DNA of 64,000 nt from Bilabrum cf. latius (lineage: Eukaryota; Bigyra: Bicosoecida; Bigyra; Bicosoecida). The notes beneath the pieces were generated by a model. The model was given only the letters and a program-made list of their open reading frames with translations. It had not been told where the DNA came from and made no database searches. Each line of letters starts with the position of its first letter. The first letter of the stretch is position 1. The position numbers were made by a program, and so were the translations under genes. Of this stretch, positions 47,024-58,065 are shown one piece after another. The stretch spans positions 1,116,001 through 1,180,000 of the forward strand of contig OZ237739.1 of NCBI GenBank assembly GCA_965178125.1, in the 5' to 3' direction.

Positions 47024-50000
47024 ATGCGGTAAGGGTTTCTGTATTGGTGTGGATAGCATAACCGCTTACTCAATTGTACTAGCAGTCTTCATTGAATGAA
47101 TGAACCACCTCGCAGGGCTGGGAGCGCAGACGAAGGCCGCGCTGTCCTGAAAGCCCTAAAGGCTGCACCAGCTACCAAATCAGATCCGCTAGTATGGGTA
47201 TCACTAGCACTACTCGAAGCAGAACAAGGTAAGTACTATTTGTAAGTGATTTTGGAGCCAGCAATTCATGTTTGATGGATATCCAGAGTCTGAGCGCTGC
47301 TGTTTTCTGCGCGCAGGAAAAACATCTTCGGCGCGCATGACCATGCGTCTCGCCAAGATGGGCTGTCCTGAAGCATTGAAGCCGTTGACACTTCTAGAGG
47401 ATGCGATTCGCAGCGGTTGTGGGCTCGGCTCCTTTAACCCATTCGATGTTTGCAAGGGGGATGCCGCACCAGCAGATGCAGCCGGCGCAGCCAAGGCCGC
47501 ATCACACCCGAAGAAAATCGCAGCCATGATGTCCGAGTCTTTAGAAGCTGCCGCCGCTCGTAGAAAACGCACTGGTGGCTCCGCCCGGCTGGGCCTTCCC
47601 CAGCGGGTGCCTGCGTCCCAAGCGAGCACCGATGCGGAAGACGAGCAGCAGACCGGCGAGCAACCCGGAGCAGGAGCAGGAGCTAGCGTAACCAAGATGC
47701 CTAGGCGGCCCGCTGGCGTAAGCACCCTGTCTCCTGTGTAGGAGCAGGGTATGGGCGGGCGCAGGAGCAGCGGAGCCTCTGCCGCTGGGACCAGCTAGCG
47801 GGTAGGTGCCAGACCTGCTGCAGCGGGCGCTGCTGCAGCCAAAGGCAAGGCCAAGTCGGTAGGATTTGCGCTCCCTGACTACATCAAGGAATTTGCGCCT
47901 CGCAAGAAGGCATCAAAATCGTCGAGGTCGTCTTCGTCCTCCTCTGCCTCGTCGTCTGCCATTCGCACAAGCACTGGCTCGGCTGCAGCGGAGCCCCAGG
48001 CGGGAGCACGCAGAAAGGCATCGAGCGCTAGCGTACCAAATCAGGAGCGCCCAGATGGGCAGATAGAGTCGTTTGAGCGCAGATAGTCGAGCCAGTCGCA
48101 GCAGGCCGGCGCAGCAAGCGCCAGGGCGCCGAGCTCCAGCCACCGCAATGAGAGCGCAATCACGCCGGGTCCGGCCCACGGATCCCGCTAGGCAGCGTCC
48201 CAGCCCTCGCCCGATACGATCGGACTGCCCGTTGTGACACCAGCGGCGCGACGGCACTCGGGCGCCGGTCGGCGGCAGGGCGCCAGCATGCCAAGAGGGG
48301 GCGGCGGCGGTCCGGGCCGCGGCACGCAGGAGGACGATGGAGATGATCTCGACCTGGCCAGCCCGGAACCTTTCATGCCACGATCTACTGCTCTGCTCGG
48401 CGGAGAGTGGACCTCGAGCTCACCCGACAAAGAAGAGCTGCCAGCCAGCAGCAGCAGCAAGGCGAAGCCAAGCGATGCCGCATCCAAGTCTGATTTGAAC
48501 GGGGCTGGGAGCAGCCGGAAAAGGCCTAGAAGCGCCACGAAGATTAGCAAAAGCAGCAGCGTAAGTAAGCTTGCTACCGATTAGCCCGCGACTGAGTTAG
48601 CGGCTGAGTCAGCATCTGATGGCAAGCCACCTGAGTCGGCTGCGAAGCGCAGACGCACCGAGAGTGGGAAGGCAGAAGCTTCGTTCGAGCCGAGCTCCAG
48701 CTCCAGCGGCAGCCAGGTCAAGATGAGCGATGTCGACAATGTCGAAGGCGGAGATGATGACGAGGATGAAGATATCGAATTCAACCCTGGACGAGGCAAC
48801 AGGCGAAGCCGAAGCCGCAGTCGCAGCCGGAGTCGTCGGCGCCGTGGCGGAAACAATAGCAGCAGCGGGCTGGCGGCCGGAGCCGGCGTCGAGAATGAGG
48901 ACGGCAGAAAGGGCGCGAGGCAGGCCATCGGAGCCGTTCCTGCGTCGAGTGCAGCGAGGCCTAAAAAAGCTGCGTCGCCTTCGTCGCCGACCGCAGATAT
49001 AAGAGCTGCGTCACCGCCCAGCAGGCGCCGCTCTGGTTCCAGTGCGCCGGGAGCAGTCGATGAAAGCGAGAAGAGAAAAGAAGCCGGCGACTTGGGCGAT
49101 CGAGCCAGCCCCGAATCTCCTACCATCGTGTTCAACAAGAAAAGGAAAGGCGGCGGCAGGGGCAGGCAGACCTCCAGACGGAGGGAAGACCACAGTGACG
49201 GCGAGCGGCCCCATGCATCCTCGGCCGAGCGACCGGGTAGGGCGACCAGCTCCGCAGCTGCTTCTGAAGATCCTGAGACGGCAAGCCATGCTGTGCAGAG
49301 AAAGACATCGGGAAGGTCGGGCGGCAGCCGCTCCGGCGACCGCAAGGTATCGCCATCGGAGGATTCCGGGCCCGTGTCAGTCCTCTTTGGCGGTGCGTCC
49401 GGCAGCCGCTCCGTAATCAAGGTAAACGGAAACCCCTACCTCAGGCTAGACGTGGTGGGCAAAGGCGGCTCCAGCAAGGTCTTCAGGGTGCTCGGGAAAG
49501 ACCTAGGCGTGTACGCCCTCAAGAGGATCCGCCTGTCGAGGATGGACCGGGCCTCGCTCGCCAGCTACACGAACGAGATAGCGCTGCTTCGAAGGCTGCG
49601 GCACGGTCGACACATCGTGCAGCTGCGGGAGGCCCAGGTGGACATCGGGAGCAAGACCATCTACGTGGTGATGGAGCTGGGCGAGACCGACCTTCACGGG
49701 CTGCTGAAGCGAGAGAGGTCGGCGGCCAAGGAGCGCGAGGATGAGCTGGACAAGCTGCGGGCCGGTGCTGCCGGCAAGAGGGGCCGCAGGGGTGCGGGGC
49801 CCGCCTCGCCGCAGCCTGCGGACAGGGTACCTGCCGAGACGGTGGCCACGGGAGGGCTAGATGAGAACTTCATTCGTCTTGTGTGGCAGCAGATGCTGCT
49901 GGGCGTGCGAGCGATCCACGAGGCGCGCGTGGTGCACGGAGATCTGAAGCCGGCCAACTTCGTCTTCGTGCAAGGTGTGCTGAAGCTCATCGACTTTGGA

Positions 50001-51353
50001 ATTGCAAAGGCCATCAGCGCCGATACTACAAACATTTACAGGGAGACGCAGGTGGGGACTATCAACTACATGTCGCCAGAGGCCATTCTCGACACCTCGG
50101 CGCAGGCAGGTGGTGCTGCCGCGGCCGCAAAGCATCGAGGCATGAGGATGCGGGTGGGCCGTGCCTCGGACATCTGGTCGCTGGGCTGCATCCTTTACCT
50201 CATGGTGTACGGCCGGACCCCCTTCGCGGACCTCAGCCTGATCCAGAAGCTCAGATGCATCACGGACGAGTCCTACGAGATCCCCTTCCCGGACCTGCCG
50301 GCCAGGCACGCCCCGCTGATGGACGTCATGAGGGCGTGCCTGCGGAGAGACCCCACGGACCGTCCCACGATCGACGGGAGGTCTGGTCTGCTGGAGCACC
50401 CCTTCCTGCGGCCAGGAGCAGCGACAGATGGCGGCGCCGCCTCATCGCTCCCTGAGGGCACGATTGCCGTGGACCGCAGCACGATCGAGTCGGCCGCACG
50501 AGCCCTCACGCACCCATCCGTGGCCGGGGCCGTGTCTGGGCGCGGCGCGGCCGGAGACGACGCTGTCAAGCGGATCGGGGGTGCCCTGTTCGAGCAGCTC
50601 CGCGGAGCGGTGGATGGGCACGCCATGATCGACCGGCAGCAGATGATGGACGAGGCCGGCGTGCGCCCCCTGCCCTCCTCTTCCTCCTCGTCTTCCTCGT
50701 CGTCCTCTGCTTCTACTTCCTCATCGCCGCCCTCGCTGCCCTCCCAGGCACCCGGGCCAGCAGCCTCTGCATCGTCCCGCGCAGCCTCTCTGCACGGCCA
50801 CTCACCTGTGCATGCCCGAGCAACGGATCCTGCCGGGCACCAGCTCGCTCGACAGAAACTGGCCTTTGCCGAGGAGCTGGGCAGCGTGGCTCTGGGCCGG
50901 GGCACGAAGCGGAGCGGCCGCGGAGGACGGTTTAAGTCGAAGAAGAAGAAGGGACCGTCAGCCTCCGCTGCCTAGCACGGTGGAGAGGACAATACGGGCT
51001 TCGCAGGCGGGCTGGCAGCCGGAATCGCAGCCGCAGCTGGAGCTCGCAGCAAGCGTGTGGAGGAACAGGGCTAGGCCCCCAGCCCGCGGTCCAGGTCCGC
51101 CGCCGCAGCCCCGCGGACCAACGGAGGGAAGCTGGCGGCGGCGCTGCAGGAGAGGTAGGCGAACCTGCGGCACGTGGATCCTGCGTCAGCGGGCGGCAAG
51201 GCCAAGCTTGCGGCGCAGGGCATGGCAGGAGCGAGCGCGATGGGGCAGCTGCTCAAGCAGCGGTTCGCCAAGGTGCAGAGCTCGCTGCCAGCTCACTTGA
51301 AGCGCGCACCGACAGATGGAGAGACTGGGGAGATCTCGTGGATTGATGGATGA
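47024..51353 (+). CDS. MPS1/TTK-like: MPS1/TTK-type dual-specificity protein kinase
   Basis: Proposed exons are 47024-47028, 47116-47228 and 47317-51353 (1,384 residues, TGA stop), with phases matching. In-frame TAGs are at 47739, 47796, 48084, 48189, 48582, 50973, 51072 and 51156. The N-terminus (SDPLVWVSLALLEAEQGKT) is compatible with the helical TPR-like domain of MPS1/BUB proteins. A long Ser/Arg/Ala-rich disordered region follows. The kinase domain spans about 740-1,070: GKGGSSKV glycine loop, ALKRIRL with the catalytic Lys near 773, HGDLKPANF (about 913-921), KLIDFGIAKA, the MPS1-like VGTINYMSPEAI activation-loop end, and SDIWSLGCILY. It has a ~110-residue insertion between the MELGETDL hinge region and the next helix. 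TAGs lie on both sides of the kinase domain. The C-terminal ~300 residues are low complexity. The expected role is kinetochore spindle-checkpoint signalling. Confidence 0.93.
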
Positions 51354-51927
51354 CGATTCGGAGTGAACTATGTTGGGTGGTTCCGCTGCACCGCGCGGTG
51401 CCGTTCTGCGGGCAAGTGGGGTCTCCAATCGTGTGTACTTTCAATACAACTGGAACATGGCACAAGCAAAACGCAAAATGTCGAAGTGAGAGTTCATGGA
51501 TACCATGCGAATCAGATGAGAATGCACAGACTTGTTTTCATGATGCATTCTGATGTTGTCGTGAAGTCTTGGACTCTGTTTCTCAGACGTGATGCAGATG
51601 GCCTACACCTTATCGGCTACTCTGCATGTCATCATACTGCTGATGAATTAGCGAGTTTGCTAGCTCAGCCAAAGTTCAGGGCTGTGGTAAACTGGTAGCA
51701 TGTAAACTGGGTAAGGGTTAAGACTCCAAGATGCAACCAAATTCAAGATCGTAGCCTCTTGCTCTCATCCTCGTCGAGATTATGTGCGTCGAATGCAAAG
51801 TTGATGACTGTATTACATTCAATGGTTATTAATCTGTTGCTGCCCCGAGCAAGCATGCATCATTGACATGCTAGGTTGCTGCGTGGAAGACTCGATCCAA
51901 ACCCTCTGATGCGCCGACCCTGCGCAG
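51354..51927. other. Intergenic region between MPS1-like kinase and ankyrin gene A1
   Basis: About 570 bp, AT-richer than its surroundings. An open frame at 51363-51698 lacks an ATG near its start and any motif, so it is not called. The first exon of ankyrin gene A1 may lie in the right-hand part, but no start codon can be chosen. Confidence 0.35.
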
Positions 51928-53136
51928 CATCTCCGGCCACCACTGTACGAGGCAGCTTGGTGGAATGAAGCTGCAAAAGTTCGTCTGCTTTGCTAGGCGG
52001 GAGCGTACCCAGATATACGAGAGTCTTCTGTGAGAACGGAGCGCAACTGCAACTGCAGGACGCGTGCCGCAAGTTGCTGTATCCCACGCAATCCGGCCCA
52101 ACTCATCCAAACGAATACAGGGACTGGAAACACCTCTGTATAGTGCTGCGACGAAGCACAATCTGGAGGCAGTCGAAGCGTGCCTTCAATGTGGTGCGGA
52201 CCCCGATGCACCCAACATAGTGAGACTTCTGGCACGCTGCTGGCACGCTGCAGGCCAGGCCTTTGGGAAATGGAACAAAAGTATTCCTTTCTTGTCCGAT
52301 CTGCGTAGTTTCTTATTTAAAGAGCTGCGTTTTTCGCATCGACTTTCCTTTGCTTGCAGTCAGGCGTCACCCCGCTGGTTCACGCACTGAGCCACAACCA
52401 CCTCCCAACCGCGATGCTCCTAGTAGCGTTCGACGCCGACATTTTCCATCCTGACGTTGGACCGCGCTTGGCCGCTCTCGGGTGCCCATTTCCCCAATTC
52501 CCAACTCCTTCCGCTGGATCCGGTGGCGCCGATGGGGACGAGTATTCGCGTGCCTACCGCCGATGGCTCGCCTCTGACTCGGATGACACGCCCCGGGGGG
52601 GGCCTGCAACCGTGAGACGCGCAAAAGAACCGGATGCAGCCGCCGGTGACGCGGCTGGCGCGGGGCCTCAGTCGTCGGTGATGGCCAAGTGGAGCGCCGT
52701 GGAGCACATCTACTTCCGGTTTGTGGCAGCGGCCGACGATGCGACCATGGAGAGGTGCCGTCGCCTGGGCCTGGAGAAACACCGGCCCCGGGGGATGCAG
52801 CTGCTGCGTTTCAGGAGGGCAGTGGAGGCCAAGAGGGACGCGGGGAGGGTGTTCCGAGCAGCCAGCGAGGGCAGGCCCATGGAGCTGGCCAGGAGGCTGA
52901 GGCTGGGCAAGCTGGCGGGCGGCTTGGCCATCAAGGGTGTCGTGGACGGGGACTTGATGTCACCCCAGAAGGCCGCTCGGCTTGGAGGACACAACGAGTG
53001 CGTGAAACTGCTGAATCAGGCAGCGTTCGGTCTCATGGCCCAGGTCGGCAGGGAATCCTCGGGGGTAGAGGGCAGCGGGATGGCGGGCCAGGTGGATGCT
53101 TTGGTGTTTCCGAAGGGAATGTAGGGCGGAAAATAA
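51928..53136 (+). CDS. Ankyrin-repeat protein A1 (5' exon unresolved)
   Basis: Exons are 51928-52029, 52121-52219 and 52360-53136 (TAA), all phase 0. The first two encode one ankyrin repeat each (LRPPLYEAAWWNEAA..., GLETPLYSAATKHN...). The last encodes a third repeat (SGVTPLVHALSHNH) and a ~225-residue C-terminal region that includes RRAVEAKRDAGRVFRAASEG and QKAARLGGHNECVKLL. TAG at 51994 sits in LLC-x-AGA, where the ankyrin consensus commonly has Gln. A second TAG at 53122 is followed by GGC GGA AAA TAA, and the ~98% identical copy A2 has CAG at that codon (61140). The C-terminal region is related to the last exon of the ankyrin gene ending at 13815. Function unknown; probably a protein-interaction module. 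Confidence 0.8.
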
Positions 53137-53972
53137 CAAATTGTGCGCTGTGTATGTGCCTGTGTAGACTAGGACGTCCATCGTAGAGCGCAACTCAAAC
53201 GAATATAGCTGTGAAATCTGGCAAAGGGGAGCTGCACACAGACAGCCTAACCGCGACAATGGACTTTCGTCCGTGACCGAATATAGTAGAGAATGCCTTA
53301 GTCACTAGTAGTAGTCTATATCTCCTGCTCCGGGCCTGAGATCCCACTAGAGGGGCCCCCCACTTTGGTGGGACTTGCGGGACAGCACTTGCAGGACGCG
53401 CTGACTCGGTGGAGGGAGGAGTCGAGGCGGGCTGGGCGCCCGGGGACTTGTGCCCGGGTCCGGGCTTGGGGGGTGCCGGGTGGGGGGGGGGGGGTATCTG
53501 GAGGGGATGGTGTGATTGGAAGTCGCATTAGCATGGTCACGGGGCTTAGCATGTGGGCGTCATGGGGATACACATCCATGTGGGCTGGTCTATGCCAGCC
53601 TTGGTATCTGTGCAAACCCTGGATCGACTGCAGCAACAGACTGCGTGCTGGCAGCGCGCGGAGCCCACGTTCCATTGCGGAACCTCGAGGCCAGGAAGGG
53701 TTCACTCTTGGCTAGTCATCGTGCCTATCGAATAGTACGAGAAGTGTCATCGTGCAAATTCAATCTGTCTGTTTAGGCTTCTTCGAGTTGCCATCACTGC
53801 GGCTAGTTGGGCTTCCAGACAAGGCCCCGATATCCCTGACCTAGTGCTGGAGCAGACTCGAAGCCGTGGTGTAGCTCGACTAGTGTGAAATTCGTGTTGA
53901 GTCCGATCAACTTGAAGTGGAGACAAGCTTGTAAGACTGTCCAGGCTTTGCTTGCATCTTGGCGTGTTTTCC
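53137..53972. repeat. Spacer with deleted gene-X remnant and leader of ZF1
   Basis: Closely similar to 61155-61989 along its whole length. The part at 53339-53525 joins sequence matching the start of gene X (CCACTTTGGTGGGACT) to sequence matching its end (GTATCTGGAGGGGATGGTGTG), with the ~1.6-kb middle missing and a poly-G run at the join. The final ~450 bp is the shared upstream leader of ZF1, ZF2 and ZF3 and likely contains promoter and 5' UTR. Confidence 0.7.
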
Positions 53973-55613
53973 ATGGCAGGTCCGGATGAGGTGATTGACC
54001 TGGTGAGCAGTGATAGTGAAGAAGAGTTTGAGGGAAACCCCGGCGGAAGCATGGTTGTAAGTGGTCGTGCGGAGGCATCACCTGGACTACTAGGTGCCGT
54101 TGTATCACGGAGTGGGCGAGCTGGGCGAGGCAGCATGGCTGTTGGTCCAGAGTTGTAGTCAGCATCAGGTTCAACAGCTGCATTGATGACATTGGCTTCT
54201 GGAGTCTAGTCAACTGAATCAGTGTCATCTAGTGCTACCAGCACAAGGGCCCGTTTGGGGCAGAAGAGAGTCCGTGAAGACTTCGAGGCTGCCGAAGAAG
54301 GTGGCGATGCAGTGGATGAGCACGGTGCAAGCAACAAGAAGAAGAAGAGGAGGAGAGAGGAGCAGAGTCCAGCGGCAGGGGAACTCACCGGCGATAGTGG
54401 CAAGGGATACGATTGCTCAGTGTGCGGCAAGCGCTTTGGACGCCCAGGCCATCTCACGACGCACATGAGGACTGTGCACCTCGGGGAGCGCAATCACGAG
54501 TGCTCTGTGTGCGGCAAGCGCTTTGGGGTGGCAGGCAATCTCACGAAGCACATGAGGACTGTGCACCTTGGGGAGCGCAATCACGAGTGCTCTGTGTGCG
54601 GCAAGCGCTTTGGACGCCCAGGCCATCTCACGACGCACATGAGGACTGTGCACCTCGGGGAGCGCAATCACGAGTGCTCTGTGTGCGGCAAGCGCTTTGG
54701 GGAGGCAGGCAGTCTCTCGACGCACATGAGGACTGTGCACCTCGGGGAGCGCAATCACGAGTGCTCTGTGTGCGGCAAGCGCTTCGGGGAGGCAGGCAGT
54801 CTCTCGACGCACATGAGGACTGTGCACTATGGGGAGCGCAATCACGAGTGCTCTGTGTGCGGCAAGCGCTTTGGGGTGGCAGGCAATCTCACGACGCACA
54901 TGAGGACTGTGCACCTTGGGGAGCGCAATCACGAGTGCTCTGTGTGCGGCAAGCGCTTTGGACGCCCAGGCCATCTCACGACGCACATGAGGACTGTGCA
55001 CCTCGGGGAGCGCAATCACGAGTGCTCTGTGTGCGGCAAGCGCTTTGGGGTGGCAGGCAGTCTCTCGACGCACATGAGGACTGTGCACCTTGGGGAGCGC
55101 AATCACGAGTGCTCTGTGTGCGGCAAGCGCTTTGGGGAGGCAGGCCATCTCACGACGCACATGAGGACTGTGCACCTTGGGGAGCGCAATCACGAGTGCT
55201 CTGTGTGCGGCAAGCGTTTTGGGCTGGCAGACAGTCTCTCGACGCACATGAGGACTGTGCACCTTGGTGAGCGCAATCACGAGTGCTCTGTGTGCGGCAA
55301 GCGCTTCGGGGTGGCTGGCAGTCTAAAGACGCACATGAGGACTGTGCACTATGGGGAGCGCAATCACAAGTGCTCTGTGTGCGGCAAGCGCTTTGGGAAG
55401 GCAGGCCATCTCACGACGCACATGAGGACTGTGCACCTTGGGGAGCGCAATCACGAGTGCTCTGTGTGCGGCAAGCGCTTTGGGGTGGCAGGCAATCTCA
55501 CGACGCACATGAGGACTGTGCACCTTGAGGAGCGCAATCACGAGTGCTCTGTGTGCGGCAAGCGCTTTGGGAAGGCAGGCAATCTCAAGAAGCACATGAA
55601 TGCAATGCACTGA
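53973..55613 (+). CDS. C2H2 zinc-finger protein ZF1, 14 fingers
   Basis: An uninterrupted 546-residue frame from ATG 53973 to TGA 55611-55613, with TAG codons at 54156 and 54207. The N-terminus carries DEVIDLVSSDSEEE, a close match to SUMO-interaction motifs (hydrophobic core followed by Ser/acidic residues). A linker and a basic NKKKKRRR stretch (probable nuclear signal) follow, then 14 tandem C2H2 fingers of 28 residues: CSVCGKRF-x5-L-x2-H-M-R-T-V-H with linker LGERNHE. The fingers are almost identical except at the helix positions that contact DNA (-1, 2, 3 and 6, for example RPGHLTT, EAGSLST, VAGNLTK). The last finger ends HMNAMH. It is probably a sequence-specific DNA-binding nuclear protein. 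Reading the two TAGs as stops would separate the SIM-like N-terminus from the fingers. Confidence 0.9.
54411..55610 (+). repeat. 84-bp coding minisatellite (ZF1 finger array)
   Basis: Fourteen tandem 84-bp units, nearly identical at DNA level. The invariant core includes GAGTGCTCTGTGTGCGGCAA. Differences cluster in the ~20 bp coding the recognition helix. Confidence 0.93.
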
Positions 55614-55800
55614 TAGGCTTGGAAACGCACTGTGCATGACGTGTTGAGCAACCCATGCCTGCTGGCACCAGTTGCAAAGGCAATCCTGCCTTTCTGCTTT
55701 ATTGCTGGCGCGGTTTTCTCTCTCGTGGGAAGAATGAGCTGCAGGCGAGGAATTCTGGACAGTCACATCTGGACTTGAGCGGCAATCGAGTGGCGTGGAC
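55614..55800 (+). repeat. Post-ZF tail shared by the three zinc-finger genes
   Basis: The sequence following the ZF1 stop is nearly identical to 59794-60000 and related to 63283-63415. It includes a second in-frame TAG right after TGA in all three and the motif CCCATGCCTGCTGGCACCAG. It probably holds the 3' UTR and terminator. Confidence 0.75.
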
Positions 55801-57600
55801 TTGAGCCCCTGGAGAGGGCCCCCACTTTGGTGGGACTCGCGGGGCGGCACTGGCAGGCCGCGCTGGGTCGGTGGAGGGAGGGGGCGAGCGGGAAGCACAG
55901 GCGGGCAGAGCTGCTGGCGCTGCGGGCGTGGGCCATGCTGGCGGAGGCAGTGGCGGGCGCAGGGGCCGGGGCCCGCGGGTGGCTGCAGGCACCCATGGAG
56001 GCGGCAGCAGAGGTGGCGGCTGGATGCCGGTCTTTGCCCCAAGAGACAGGGGCGATCGGCTGGGGGGCAAGGCTCGGCGGGGCTTCGGGTGCTGCAGATA
56101 CATCCGGGACCAGCAACAGCAGCAACAGCAACAGCAGCAGCGGTAGGCGAGCGAAGGCCATTCGCACTCGATTGGCAGCGAGAGCCGCTGCTGCCGGAGT
56201 GCTGGGCCCCGAGGACGCTGGCTTGGGAGGACTGGTGCCCGGACGTGCCGACCTGTGCGTGGTGTCCATCCGCTTGCACGCGCAGGTTCCCTCGCGGCCC
56301 ATCTCACGAGACCAGGAGGAGGGCGATGAGGACGAGCGGGTGGAGGCATCGGCAGGGGCAGGGGCAGGGGCAGGGGCAGGGGCAGGGGCAGGGGCAGGGG
56401 CAGGGGCAGGGGCAGGGGCAGGGGCAGGGCGAGGCGGTGAGCGCAGCAAGTAGGTTCCGGTCTTCGTGGCTTGATCAGCCGCAAGTCCTGGTCCGTGCAT
56501 GCACTCGGAATCGGAATAGGTATCGGAATCGGACTCGCTCGGGGAACACGGCGGCGCCTCCGCCGCGCCCGCGCCTTTATCCGCTCGCGAGGTCAGCCAG
56601 GCCATGGCGAGCCTCGAGAGCGACTGGACCCGGCCCCGCGGAGCCAACTGCGGGCCATGGGACGAGGCCGGCCTGGGGCTGGATGCGGGGCGGCTGGGCG
56701 CCCGGGGACTCGCGGCTGGGTCCGGGCATGGGGGGGACACGCCCCCCCTGTGCTGCCGCGTGCCCACCGCCGGCTGGGTGAGACGGGCCGTGGTGCCTCA
56801 GCTGGTCTGGATGATGCACGACGTGATGCATCGCATTGCGGCGTGGGCCATGCCCCTGGTGCGGGGAGAGGCCGTCATGGGAGTGCCCCGGGGCGGCGAG
56901 GGAACAAGCGCGGAGGCGAGCACGAAGCAGGTGCTCGAGCGCATGCTCGCTTTGGCTGGGGACCAGGGCTCCAGAGGGGCTGTCTCGGCGCTGTGCTGTG
57001 CCACTGGAGGTGCAGGTGCAGGTGCATGTGCATGTGCATGTGCATGTGCATGTGCAGGTGGTGGCTCGTTGGGCTCGAGCTTGAATGCAGTGCACTGCAG
57101 CGACAGGGTGTGCGTCCTGCTGCGCCTCGCCATGCGGGTGGGATCGGCTGTTGCAGACCCCTGACGGCATCGGCACCGCAAGCGCTGCTTCCTCTTCCTC
57201 GGGTAGCCCGAGCCCAGTGGCTGTGGGCTCCGTTGGAATCGGCTCAGGGGCCAGGAGGAGGAGGAATAGGAGGAGGAGGCAGGGGGTGTTGCGCCCGCCA
57301 TCTGGGGGTGGGTCTGGCCTGGGCTCGGTGGACGAAGGGGCTGGGTCCGGGAGCGGGGAGGGGGCGGCGATGGTGTTCGGGGGCGGGGAGGGGGTAAGCG
57401 TGGGGGACCGTCAGGGCAAGGGGTGGGCGCTGGGTGTGCCGAGCGCGGGGGTACGGGAGTGCTTCGCCTGTAAGTATGGTCCCCGAGGGAAGGCGACGGA
57501 GAAGAGGGAGGTGAAGCGGCTGCCCACTGCCGTGGCCGAGTCGGCTCGTTTGCTTCTCGAGGTGCCGGGGCGGGGGGGGTATCTGGAGGGGATGGTGTGA
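55790..57600 (+). CDS. Putative gene X (exon structure unresolved)
   Basis: Coding-like sequence in three parts. The frame around 55790-56473 contains LVGLAGRHWQAALGRW, an Ala-rich helical segment and an (Ala-Gly)n tract coded by the GGGGCA repeat; with TAG read as Gln it ends at TGA near 56473. The frame at 56604-57164 contains WVRRAVVPQLVWMMHD. The frame at 57085-57600 ends ESARLLLEV...GGYLEGMV with TGA. These are probably exons of one gene, but I could not find phase-consistent junctions for all of them, so the model is tentative and the gene may be decayed. Both ends of X recur, fused together, upstream of ZF1 and ZF3, and its first ~70 bp is fused to ankyrin copy A2. Function unknown. 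Confidence 0.4.
56351..56429 (+). repeat. (GGGGCA)n hexanucleotide tract
   Basis: About 13 near-perfect 6-bp units. On the plus strand the tract reads as Ala-Gly in the gene-X frame. It is G-rich enough to form G-quadruplexes in principle. Confidence 0.95.
57005..57062 (+). repeat. (TGTGCA/GGTGCA)n hexanucleotide tract
   Basis: About nine 6-bp units, GGTGCA then TGTGCA, reading as Gly-Ala then Cys-Ala in one frame. It lies within gene X. Confidence 0.9.
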
Positions 57601-58065
57601 TTGGAAATCACCTTGGCATGGTCACGGGGCTTAGCCTGTGGGCGTCATGGGGATACACATCCATGTGGGCTGTTCTATGCCAGCCTTGGTATCTGTGCAA
57701 ACCCTGGATCGACTGCAGCAACAGAACAGACTGCGTGCTGGCAGCGCGCGGAGTCCACGTTCATTGCGGAACCTCGAGGCCAGGAAGGCTTCATTCACTC
57801 TTGGCTAGTCATCGTGCGTATCGAATAGTACGAGACGTGTCATCGTGCAAATTCAATCTGTTTGTATCGGCTTCTTCAAGTTGCCATCACTGTGGCGAGT
57901 TGGGCTTCCAGACGAGGCCCCGATATCCCTGACCTAGTACTGGAGCAGACTCGAAGCCGTGGTGTAGCTCGACTAGTGTGAAATTCGTTTTGAGTCCGAT
58001 CGACCTGAAGTGGAGACAAGCTTGTAAGACTGTCCAGGCTTTGTTTGCATCTTGGCTTGTTTTCC
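57601..58065 (+). repeat. Leader region of ZF2, copy of the ZF1 and ZF3 leaders
   Basis: Matches 53520-53972 and 61535-61989 with few changes. It begins directly after the end of gene X, so here the leader is joined to an undeleted X. It likely contains the ZF2 promoter and 5' UTR. No separate gene is called. Confidence 0.7.

Noticed and set aside
51363-51698. Plus-strand 111-codon ORF after the kinase gene
   Set aside because: No ATG near its start, no motif and AT-rich composition; probably 3' UTR or spacer.
54411-55610. CRISPR-like regularly spaced repeat
   Set aside because: The 84-bp units are contiguous and encode C2H2 fingers, with no unique spacers, in a eukaryotic setting.
55763-56767. 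Minus-strand Pro/Ala-rich ORF opposite gene X
   Set aside because: Low-complexity mirror of the GC-rich plus-strand sequence and the GGGGCA tract. No domain and no start or stop support.
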